Notes under the pieces: model-generated | What the model was told of the DNA's origin: nothing | Databases searched by the model: none | Seen by the model: only the letters and a program-made list of their open reading frames with translations | Position numbers and translations under genes: made by a program | Part shown: positions 49,401 through 60,800 of the stretch, piece by piece | How positions within the stretch are numbered: the first letter of the stretch is position 1 | How the letters are laid out: every line of letters begins with the position of its first letter | Source: Zerene cesonia | Lineage: Eukaryota; Arthropoda; Insecta; Lepidoptera; Pieridae | NCBI RefSeq assembly: GCF_012273895.1 | Contig: NC_052117.1 | Span: 1,612,001-1,676,000 of the forward strand | Direction of reading: 5' to 3' | DNA length: 64,000 bases

Positions 49401-52400
49401 TTTTCAACATTCTCTTTGGAATGTTGCCTCTCTGTCTTGACAGAATTTTCTGATGTTTCCTTCTGGGTACATAAATCATCAAAAAGTTCTTGGGTAGCTG
49501 CATAATAATTGGAATCATCATCATCATCTGTAGTGGTTGAAGAGGCGACAATGATACCACTTTTTGACGCAACATTATTTGGAGTTTTCGCCTTTGAAAT
49601 ACCTTTTTTCTTTTGCTTTCTTGCTGAATCTAAAGGAATTTTAAAATTTGTGAAATCCTCTATGCATTTTTGTTTGAAAGTTTTATTTTCAGGTTTTGGT
49701 ACTTCTGCTTGTATCACCTGTGTTGGCATATCTTCTAAATTTATAACTTCATTTGTATCGTCTTGAACATTTTCCTCTGGAATAATCTGTGTTAGCATGT
49801 CTTCAAAATTACATCTTGTGGAATTTTCTGTATTTTCGATATTTTTTGGAACACGGTCTTCCTCTATAACTTGCGTGTCGAAATCTTCAAAGTTTAATTC
49901 CTTATTTGGAGCAATTTTTTCATCATCTAAATTATCTTCGAAATCTGTGACATCATCATCATCATTTACTTTTTCTATAATTTTTTGAGTTGGTAAAAAT
50001 TCAATATCATCATTTTCCAATGGATTTTCAATTGTCATTTTCGGTATAAGTTGTGTAGGTAAGAGGGCAAAATCATCAATTTTCGGAGAATCCGGTGTAG
50101 GAGTTTTAATCTTTTTATCTTCTTCAATTTCATTATCTACTTTCTGTTCAAGGATTTTACTTGAACTGGCATTATTTGATCTGGGGAATATTGGACTTGG
50201 TGGTAATATAGCTTGAGATTCAAAGTTATCATCTAGAGCCTGACTATCTATTTCGTCAAATAGTATTATATCATCTGAACTATGTGATTTTTCTTTCACA
50301 TCAACATTAACTTTATTAATTATATGATTACTTGAGGGTGTTTGAAACTGTTGTGTTTCAGCATTAAATATACTAACATCGTTTTCTTTATCATCAATTA
50401 TGGAGTCTATATTATTTTCTTCGTTTTTATCTTCACAAAATTCATTTAATGGATCTTTTACAGGTACTTGCGTTTCCATACTATATATATTAGGTGAATT
50501 TGGTTTCTGTAGGTCTGTTTCAATATCAGGTATTTGACTAACAGCATCGAAAATAGATGCATTATTACTAACATCACAAAACTGATTAGGAACCTGTGTT
50601 TCCTGCTCATGTATATTATTTATGTTACTAGTGTCACATGATTTCACAGAAATCAATGACTCGTCAATGCTACTTGAATTATTATTATGCAAGTTAAATG
50701 AGTCTGATTTTTTGGATGAGTTCCAGTAAACATTATCAATCACCTTTTGTCCAACAGGTTGTATTGAAATAGTCTTTCCGGATGTTTTGATGTAATTAGT
50801 ATTAGGACTTTTAAATTTATTCTTCTGCTTGGGTTGAGATGGAGCTATAAATGAGTCATCCTGTAAAACAATTATTATTAACGTTTAATAAACTTAAGTA
50901 TATGTAGTGTGTAATAGATTAACATGTGGGTTCTATACATAGTCTTTCATTATTAGCACATAAAACACGCTATATTTAATAGTTCTTTTTTTAAGATCTT
51001 ACCTTATCACTGGCATCAGGTGATTCAGGTACAGTAGTAACTTGATGAATTCTAGACACAAATCTGTTAGCTACAGGTGTATCGGGAATATCAAGAGCTT
51101 GAGTCATCGGCAGGTCTGTTTCATCTTCAAGTAATCTGAATATACCAAATACTTGGCCAAACTGTATGGTATCACCATTTTTCAGTGGATGTGGAATGAA
51201 TGGCTCTAAGGTTTTCTGAGAATGTAATCAATATGAGGATTAAAGTGATATTTGTGTATGTTCTATTTATAGCATAATGGTGTGTACACACCATACACTC
51301 TATGAAGATCCATTATAAACAATTTTTAGACATGAAAATTATAAATAACATGTCTCTCATTAACAATCTTGATAACATTCATAGTCTTAATGAAAGGAAT
51401 AAAGTATTCTTGTAAAGTGATATATTATGTATTTTTCTAAATTAAATATCAATACTTATTATATAAAGATGAAGCAGAACTACTGAAGCTGAGGCAGACT
51501 GTTAGTATAAAATATATATGATTTCCTTTATATTTTTTTGGATGCTTATAATATTATCATGTACGTGCAATAGAAGCTAAATAAAATGTTTTCTAGCCCT
51601 GTAAATTGCATATATGATTCAGAAGTCTAGATCTACTATTGCAAATGTTTTTCAATGTGAGGCATGCATATATGTACATATATCACAGATTTTGAAATTA
51701 ATTACCTTTTGTAGTACTTTATATTAGGATTGCTACCAGTACTATATTATTGAGTATCATGCTATATCTCCGTCAATTGTAATAATAGATTGTACAAAGA
51801 TGTGTGAATAAAACTAAACTGTTATTGGTGATTTCTTTGGTCCTTCTATATGAAAAATTTAAACTTTTACAGGTGTGATTTTTTCCATAGCGAATATAAA
51901 ATGGTAAGAGAAAGGAATAAACCCTGTATTCATTTATATCAATGTTCATTTTTTATATGTTGAAATTGCAATAGATGAAAAAAGTCATGACAACATCTAC
52001 CAAAAATAAATGTACACTTTTTTTTCCTCAAATTTCCCAAGTAGCATATTATTTGATGATTAAAAAAAATCAATTTTATGTATCTTCAAAAAGTTATCTG
52101 CATACTATACAATAACTTCATACGAATAGGGAGTACACTTACATCCTGCAACTTTGTTTTATTTGCAGAATCAAGATCCATGAGCATATATTGCTTGTTA
52201 CTTAAAACATTTAACACAGCATGTTGACGTGATACAGACTGAAAGCAAAAAAGAATATTCATTTTTCATGCAAATAGTGTGTTTCTTATGAAATAGTTTA
52301 GAAACAACAAATATCGATGTACTTACATTTTGATTCAAAACTATATTACATATTTGTGGATCTCTGCCAATTTTGTTTGGCCCTTTTTTCACGGGATATT

Positions 52401-52577
52401 TTGTTCCACATATCCCTATAAATCCAATCTACAATAAAGATCACTGAGTTAATATGCGGTAAGTTATATCTAATGTAACATAGGATTCAGAATAAGTTTT
52501 ACCTGCTCTGGAAATAATCTTTCTGATTGATTTGAAAATATTTCTTGTGTACATTCTAATCGCTGAGTTAGCTCCAT
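46440..52577 (-). CDS. MDC1: MDC1-like DNA damage checkpoint mediator (FHA + tandem BRCT)
   Basis: Eight exons give 1,246 residues: 52503-52577, 52327-52428, 52143-52238, 51003-51215, 48100-50860, 47848-48000, 47205-47354 and 46440-46630; all phases agree. MDC1 (mutator 2 in Drosophila) is a nuclear scaffold binding phosphorylated H2A variant at breaks. The N-terminal FHA domain shows GRDP (46-49), SVSRQHA (60-66) and KNGD (103-106). The large acidic central exon holds at least nine TQ motifs (LPTQLIP, LPTQKII, DTQVIEE, LTQIIPE, PTQVIQA and others), fitting ATM-type sites and the TQ-based FHA-ligand motifs of MDC1. An SDSDTEKD segment resembles CK2-phosphorylated SDT motifs, and an AT-hook KKRGRPPRP lies near residue 1035. 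The C-terminus is a tandem BRCT: LKRTFKLLCAVG with the phosphate-contacting lysine, then FNFNLQQSL and the second repeat VVTSRKD. The gene diverges from the RS-rich gene to its right. Confidence 0.9.
47373..47553 (-). repeat. tRNA-derived SINE, 3' part, in MDC1-like intron
   Basis: 'ctcatcatcagcccatatat', 'aacacaggcctcctagaagg' and 'cgcatgtcgtcgaact' are the reverse complement of the SINE body at 20267-20567. It begins about 20 bases upstream of exon 7. Confidence 0.75.
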
Positions 52578-53721
52578 TGTTCCAAATAAATTTGGAAGCA
52601 GTTTCCCACTAAATTTAAATAAACATATTTGAGCTTCAAGGCTTCGGCGAAATTATAATAAGACGTGATAGCTGATAAATATCAGTTTGACATTTAGTTT
52701 GTTGTGAAGTTTGGGCATAGACTTTACATTATTTTATCAACGACGCGACGAAGTTACCAACGTGCAAAAGTATATCAAAAATAAAGTTTCAAATATTACA
52801 AAGTTATATTCTAATGACAACGTGTTATTATGGCGTAAAAAATTTTTGGGTCCATCGATAATACACTAAAAACTCTCATTGAGTAGTGGGTACTCACTCT
52901 GTGCTAAGTAGTAATAATTATTTAATATGACAACTATGTTGTCTATGGAGTTGGAGTGTGAGCAGTGGTGCCAACTTGGGGGTTTTCCACCTAAATTTGA
53001 GGATAAGTTAAATGAAATGGGGTATTTTTAGGGGTATACACTCTTCTAAAATTTTTTGACGTTTTTTCAGGTTTTTCCTTTTTTGTTACATAAATTAGAT
53101 GGTGAATAAAATTTAATGATGTATAATCTTATAGACACCAGCAGAAAAATGTTTTCTGTAAGTTAAGGCAAAAATTGAACAATAATATACGAATACTCAA
53201 GTGGGCATTATAATACTGTACGATTTTTTTCCCTTTCAATCTATCCTTGACACAAGATGCCTATTTGGAATATTTTTTTTTTAAACAGTCTAGGGTGATC
53301 TTGCGGTAGTGTTAGGGTGAAACAGGGGGATTTGGTAATGACGTTAGGGGGAGACGCTAGGTCGAGGTTGACAACACTGGGTGTGATGACAATTGACAAA
53401 AGCGAAGCTGATTGCGAAAAATCGAAAACTGTGGATGGTGATTTGGATACCAACAAATTCTATCTTATTTAAGTTTTAAAGAAGTTAACAAAATAAGCTT
53501 TATGTTTAAAATGATTATTACTTTTCATAGAGCGTGGGAATATTAGTTATAATGCAAATAGTCTAAACGTTTTTTTTTGTATTTTTAAAGAATCTTTCTT
53601 TAGTTTTTATAACCTTTCCTGGAAATTTTTGTGCGATTTATTACCGGTTATAACTTACGAGTTAAATTTACGTGTTTCTTCCTCGGAATTGTGGTTTTCG
53701 TAATAAGGACTTGTGTTTAAA
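52578..53721. promoter_or_regulatory. Divergent intergenic region between MDC1-like and RS-rich genes
   Basis: This 1.1-kb spacer lies between two start codons pointing away from each other, so it should hold both promoters. I see no TATA box at a usual distance and no exon with support. Confidence 0.45.
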
Positions 53722-56230
53722 ATGTCCAAGGAGGAGTCAAAAAAGGGATCTTCTGAAGGAGAGGATATTCCAAGTGATTTTTTCGATGATTTCAATAAAG
53801 AGGACTTTATTGATGGTCTTAGTGTGATCGATAGTTGGAACAACGAGGAGAAGCGTCGGTCTAGAGGACGCATCGACGAAGACGCAGTCAACAGTGTCAA
53901 TGATTTGCGTGAACTGATCATAAAAGAAGAAAAATATGCAAAGCGTAGATCCACAGATAGTCCGTATGAAAACAAACATTTAGATGACTATATTAGACCA
54001 GGAAGCCGTCGAGATCCTAGTAAAACTCAAGAAGCAATACGGAGGGATAAAGAAGTTAAGGTTAAGGAATTTCTTGCCAAACATCTAGAATCTACTGATG
54101 ACTTGCGGCCTCCTGGAACTGAATTAGATGACTACTATGATGAAACCATCAGCGAGAAGAGGAAACTAGAAGAAAAATTTGATATGAAGAAGCGTATAAG
54201 AGAACGTTTCGAATTTGATGAAGATTTACATAGAGATTTTAGGGAACGGCATGCTTTTGATGAAGAAAAACATCGCAGTATAAGAGAACGACATGATTCT
54301 GATGAAGATCAACACCGTGGTATCAGGGACCGTCATGATTATGATGAAAGCAAAAATAGATATTCTTATAGGAATCAGGAAGACTATCCACTAAAACGTC
54401 GGCGGGAATCTCCTCGATTTCGTCGTGAACCTCCATTTAGGGTACCTTATGATTCATCTCAGAACCGGCACTACAGACAATCACCAGTAAGGCACCGACG
54501 AGAATCTCCACCAAGGCGTTATGATTCACGATTAAGAGGCCAGGAACCATTACCACAAAGGCCACACCGTTACCGCAGTCCAAGATTAAGCCCAAGACGT
54601 CCTGCACATGGACCTCGTTGGAGTCCACGTCACAGCCCACAGCGAATGAGAAGACATCGGAACACTCCAGAGCTTCGAAGGGAGCGCCGATCGCGGTCGC
54701 CATACAAGAGGACGTACACTTCAACAAGATCTCGCTCCACATCGAAAAGTCGCAAAGAAAAGGATGATTTTCTGTACCCTGATAAATACAGCAAACCTTC
54801 GACAAATTTGCCTCTGCCAGTTGAACCACAGTATATGCCGCCTGTGAGTAATGAGTATGGAGGTCCATCGTACCAATATACACAGGCACCAGCATATACT
54901 GGGTATAATGAGCAATACTATCCCCCACAACCCAACCCCCAACCAACACTCATGCCTCAACCAATTCCCGCTCAAAATATCATGGCACCTCCTCTAAATC
55001 CACCTATGCCACCTTCTATGAATCCACCGATGGTTCCTGCGCCCTGTATGGTGCCTGCACCACCCCAATCCACACCATCAATACCTATCAATCCTATAGC
55101 TTCACAAATTCTCGAAACAACGCCGGCATCACCCTACGACGCATTAGCAAAAGTAAATAATATATTTTGTTGTGCCTTCATTAAATTGAATATTATAATC
55201 AAAACATATAAACAAAATTTAAATTTCAGTTGGTTGCTGATGGAAAACTTTCTCATGAAGATTATTTGAAGCTGGCACCTAATAAGGGTAACAAAGATAC
55301 AATTTTTCTTCGGTTTAAAGTGTTGAAAAAATTTTTTTGTGTCAAGTTTTTTTGTTTTGGGTCATGATTATGACTTTTTTTATAAATGATTTTATATTGC
55401 AGGTGTTACTCCAAACATGGATCCTAAGGCTAGGGTTTCTGGTAGGTAGTTTTGTTTTATACTATTAAACATTTGTTTTTGTTATAATCTATTCTTATTC
55501 CTATGATTTAATACAGTAATTATGCAGGTAGTATGGAAATTAAATGTTTTATAAATTTGTGCTTCCAGTGCTGAATCGCTGTAATGTAGCTTTGTCCCAA
55601 CTTGGTAACTTGTCATTACCCAACCGTTTATTGATAAACAACTTGTATGTTGGTCAAGATCAAAAATCCATAGCACCAATGTTTTGCTCCCCTTTGAAGA
55701 GACAATCAGCAGTGGAGTTCTATTTTTCGAAGACAGAAAAATCGATCGTCGCCCAGCGGAACAAGCAGATCATCGAGTCTATCATCTGTGCATTATCGTT
55801 AGATAAAGTCGTGTCAAGACCGAAGAAGAAGGTGCAGAGGGATGTCAAAGAAGCTTCAGTGCAAACATTTAAACCGGTGTGTGAAGTGTGTGAAATTCGT
55901 GAGACTGCTAAGTTCTGTGATGCCAGTACATCCACCGATCCAGAATACCTCCGTTCGTCGGTGCACACCCAGGTGATTGAGGAAGATCTGTACAGCTCTA
56001 AATCGGTATTCAACCCCAGTGGCAGTAGCAGCAGTAGTGCACCCATGTCTATAGCACATCTTACGCCGGCTCAACTCGTCTCCCAACTCGCAGCCCGGGC
56101 AAAGACCCTGAAGCAACCTGAACAATCACAATCAAGTCCAAGAGGTAACAGACCTAATTTTGATTTTGACTACAACCGAAGAGGAGGTAATCAATTCCAA
56201 AATCCTAATTATAATAATTACAGATATTAA
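53722..56230 (+). CDS. Arginine/serine-rich nuclear protein, unidentified
   Basis: Four exons encode 729 residues: 53722-55152, 55230-55287, 55403-55441 and 55569-56230; phases agree. I chose the ATG at 53722 because the in-frame upstream codons are not ATG. The N-terminus is acidic (DFFDDFNKEDFIDGL). Residues 160-215 form four tandem 14-residue repeats of the type RERHxFDExxHRxI. An RS/RP-rich region follows (about 225-360: RRRESPR, SPRLSPRRP, RSRSPYKR, STRSRSTSKSR), then a proline/methionine-rich stretch (about 385-470). The spliced part begins LVADGKLSHEDYLKLAP, a compact segment that may be a folded domain. The C-terminal exon has a CEVCEIRETAKFC cysteine group and a glycine/asparagine/tyrosine-rich end. 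RS content points to a nuclear RNA-processing role by analogy with SR-related proteins. I do not recognise the family. Confidence 0.85.
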
Positions 56231-57847
56231 ATAAAGCAAACTTTATAAAGTATGGTTGAATATGTTAGTAATTTTTGCTATTATTATGCTAAATATTTTC
56301 TAATTACTTTGGGTATATTTTACTAAAACTGTTAAAATTATGGTGGCATTTATGACCTTTCTTGCATATCTGATAGCAGTTACAACTATCAGGTGTATGT
56401 TTGATGCACATACCTGTGTTAACAGTTACATGGAAATGTCCATTATTTAGGATAAATCGTTTTTTGGGCGTGCAGCCAATCGTTCTTTGTTTATTTTTAA
56501 ATAAACATTGAAATATGTAATTGTTAACACACAGTTCCGGACGCTTAGACAAGAAATTCTGTAAATAAAAGGAAGTTTCTTTTTATGCATCTTAGGAACT
56601 TGTTTTAAACTTGTGATATTTTATGAAGGCACTTTTAATGTAATAGATTAGTAATTTTTGTTTTTACGTTATGTAGTGATGTATGCCAGCATTTTTATAA
56701 GTTCTACTATTTGATTTATCTATGAATAGTGTCAAATACCATGTTGTTGTAAAATATTATAGAGTGAGGTCTGTTATTTTTGTTATATACAAATATAAGA
56801 TCTCTTTGAGTGTGTTTTATTATTAAAGCGTGCTACCTTTTATTACCATTGTGGAAAAAAGATTAAAGTTGTAGACGAGCAACTAATTTCAAAAAAGAAG
56901 CTAAAACGGCGTAACAGTTATTCCTCAAGAAAAATGGTGACTGGATCAACATAAAGCTGTTTGCAAACTGTGGAGGACTTTGCGGCCTCTCAAATGGATA
57001 TTCGCACACAACGGAGCCTTACTTCTGCAGACACGAATACTGTAAAAAATATTGCTAGACTAAGTGTATAATAATTCTTAATAGTTTGGTTAAACAGTAA
57101 ATCAACATACAGCTGTTGCTGGACACTACTGGGAAGTATATTATATATACAATAAATGTTATTTACGAAACTAAGATTTATTTCTCATTTTAAGCACCCT
57201 CGTTTATACAGATAGTCTTTTCTACTTCATGTAATATACACCAGTCATTAAGCAGTATTAATTCCAATGTGCGAAAAAGACAGCAATATATTTTATATAG
57301 GTCGTCTAGCGCCGTCACTTTCCCACACTGGAATATGACTGCTTTAAAATTATTAATTTTTTTAACGTTATTCTAATAACATACTAAGTAGACAGTAGTG
57401 CAAAACTCGGTAAGTAGGTATGTGTTATATACACTTAACGCAAAAATGCTTGTTCAAACTAAGTGCTTATAAAAGTTAAGAGATATTTCATTATTTGTAT
57501 TTTTGAAGTAAAAACATTTTCTATGTACTTACTCAACAATATTTGTAATTATCAATCGACGTCCGTACTGTATTTTTTTTAGCTTTGAAACTCGATAAGT
57601 CTGGGTATTCAACAGATTGAGATATTTTAGGGTGGGATGGTCACATTTTTTAAATTACAGTAGCTCCTCTCTCCTAGGGACTTCGGTCCCCTTCATGGAA
57701 AAAATAATTTCTTAATACTTGAATAACAAAACGGCATTTAATATATTAATCGATAAACAAGTCAAATATTTAACTGTAAAATTGTTACAAAGATTAAGTA
57801 GTTGCTGATATTAGCATCAATTTGTATATCACAGATAACATATAATT
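56231..57847. other. Convergent spacer between RS-rich gene and Aven
   Basis: It holds both 3' UTRs. One exon-like piece occurs on the minus strand at 56385-56562, listed separately. The rest is AT-rich without a supported gene. Confidence 0.4.
56385..56562 (-). CDS. Possible exon with C/H residues, unidentified
   Basis: On the minus strand, a TTTATTTACAG acceptor and an ACAG|GTATGT donor bracket an open frame (NFLSKRPELCVNNYIF ... TIGCTPKKRF ... NGHFHVTVNTG). The spacing of C, Y/F and H is loosely like a FLYWCH-type zinc finger. Beyond the donor the frame also continues (GMCIKHTPDSCNC). No partner exons were found. It may be a remnant. Edges are approximate. Confidence 0.25.
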
Positions 57848-60800
57848 TTAACCATCCAAGAAATCATCGAGCCACTTTTCAAGGTCTTCAGGAGATTCTA
57901 TAACAGGATTCTTTGCTGGTTCCTCTGGCGCTGGAATACAAAAAAATAAATAAAAAGAAATACACCTTCGAGATATCTAATAAATATTTTTTAGAATATA
58001 ATATACTCGTAATTTATTTAGTTAGCAGATGAAATAATTCCAAAATATACATTTAGTTCAAAGTTAGTAACTAGTTAAGGTACATTATCAAAATGTATTT
58101 AGGTTAGGTACGATGCATAAAATTTGTATACTATTGTTTTTTGTTTTATTTAAAGCAAGAGCAGTTATATACGTTAAAAGCAGTGGTGGCTTAGTTATGA
58201 AAACCTCGGACTTTAAAATCGAAAGTCGGGGTTCGAGACCGGGCGAGCGTACAGTAAATAAATTGATTTTTCAATTTATCTGCGCATATGGATAACATCA
58301 CTACTGCTAAAAACGGTGATGGGAAACATCGTGAGGAAACGGGCATGTTCAAGAATCAAAAAGTTCGACGACATGTGACATCTGCCAACCCGCACTTGGC
58401 CAGCGTGGTGGATTATGGCCTGAACCCTCATAGGAGGCCTGTGTCCCAGCAGTGGGAACATATATGAGCTGATGATGATGATATATTATGTTTATTTTAA
58501 ATAATCTGTTGAATAGAAAATAATTTACCTTTGGTGTTATCCACTTTAGGTGCAAGATTAATGGTGTCTTGTTTTACTTTCTCAGCAGGTTTTTCCTTAT
58601 CATGAGGATCTTCATTAGGAGTGTCAAATAGAATATCATCGACATCGTCGTCAAATTTATTCGCTTCCTCTACAACTTTCACATTTTCATTCACAACATT
58701 TTTAATACATTTAGCATCAATAGGTTTAATTATTTTGATGTCACTAGTATTGTATATAGCACTTGAGGCATTTTCAACTTTTAACGGTATATCTGCTGGG
58801 ACTTCAGGACATACAAGTTGAGGTTTGCTTTCAATTTTTTTTTCTGTACTATTTGAGTTCATACAATTTTCATCTAATTTCAGTGATTTGTCTGATGTTT
58901 TATTAGTTTCTTCCGCCGCTATTGCATCATTGGGTTGACCAATATTAAAATCAATTTCCTTTTCAGTTGAAATTGAATCTGTTTCTGTATTATCATCAGA
59001 AATTTTTAAGCTATTTAGAATTTTCTCTTGAGCTTGTAATTCTGGTGTGGTGAACTTCTTATCTTTGTAATACTTTTGTTTAAATTTTGTTGCTCTATGG
59101 TTCATATTTTGTACATCTATTTCAGTAAAGATTGATTGATTAATACCGTTTCGTTCAAAAAATGGAATAGTCAATAGTGCAGTGTTTAGGTTTTTCATAT
59201 TTATATCAAAATATTTATCAAACACAGAAGGTCCAGCATTTGTATCCCAAGATTTTTCATGTTTGAATTGAAAATGCCCACCAACAGAGAGTGGTGCTGA
59301 GACGAGTGTCTGAAAATTGTGTGAATAAAAAAGGTAAATAAATATAAAGTTTTAATTAAGAATATAAATATTAATATTTTTTATACTGCTTGATAGTTAT
59401 AAATCACTACCGGCCCTGAACATTACTAGATGAATAAAGCAATGGACTGGGAAATATTAGGCTACAAGTATTTTAAAGGTTAAAAAATAAGTAACTTTAA
59501 AATATTGAAGTTTGGTATTTGATGTAGTTATTTTCGCATTAAGAGAATCAATAATTGTTATCCATTTATTTACTTAATATAGAATAATTTTTTAAGACAT
59601 GTTTCTATAAAAAATAAACAAAATTTTTTTTTATTAACATTACCTCGTAATCTGCTCCGAGATTCTCTTGTTCATCAATTTCTTCATAACTCTCTATCGG
59701 CATCTCATATTTGGACCAATTACTGAGAATCTCCTTCTTCTTATACTTTGAATTTGCTTCCTCAGTTATTTTTAATATTTCATCAGTTTCGCGCTTGAGG
59801 TTTTTATAGAACTCCGGTGGTGGCGGCTCGTATGCTGGTTTTTCAGGTTTCTCTGGTGCTGAAATATGAGAAAGATACTAGTTCATAATAAAAAGGAAAG
59901 GTATATAAGGTTGAAGAAAAAAACTAAACTACATGTAACTGCACTGTATTTTAAAGTGGTAGATAATTTATTTTCTCGCATACTTCATTATTAGATTTAT
60001 TCCTTAATCCGCAATAATAAATATTCAAATGAGATATTTTTGCGAAGGAATATTTATGTAGTAAATTATTTATAGCCTAGGCCTAGCAATAATCAAATGC
60101 TTCATGCGAGAAGCTTACTGTGTTAGCTACAATAGTATCGATCCAAATAGTTCATATCTAAGCAGAGTATTGCGCGCGCTTTTGGCTTACTTATATCAAA
60201 ATTCTTCTCAATCATGCCAACATTAACAGAAAAATAATGATTGCACGTACGTAGACTTTATTTCGTTCACGCGTTCAAATTATTGTGTTTGTTCACGTTA
60301 ATTACAATATCCAAAGAGAATAGAATACAGTAAACCAGGAGTAACCATAGCTCTAATCATCTTACAGATAGGTTGCACATTTAGTTAAGTATTCATTTAC
60401 ATTCGCATTTTCTCGCGTTTGATATACGCAAGTGTGTAAAAATGTATTGTATGTGAGTCTGTAAAAATATATGTATGTATTTTTCTTATAATTCACTATA
60501 TAATTACTAAATAAAGCGTTTACGTATCTCCTTTTTTGTTTCAAAGTTTAAAACTTACACTGGGGAATGGGCAATTTCCAAATAAAAGAGAAAACTTAAT
60601 CTAAATCTAAAATAAATAATGTTAAAAATAACATAAAGCTTTATGTCTATTTGACACTACGATCAAATCGAAATATTATCTGTGATGTACAGTTTCGCGC
60701 AGTCCACAGTGCTATACGGAACATAACTTTGCTGGTCAGAATTTTACACCCAATATATTGAATCAGGAATGAAATATCCTTTCAAGCATCATTATAATTT

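Noticed and set aside
48114..49988. Several plus-strand frames inside the MDC1-like gene
   Set aside because: They are shadows of the long minus-strand exon, made of S/L/F-rich antisense codons.
54437..54949. 170-codon minus-strand frame antisense to the RS-rich gene
   Set aside because: It mirrors the proline- and arginine-rich codons of the real gene; it has no domain and no splice support.
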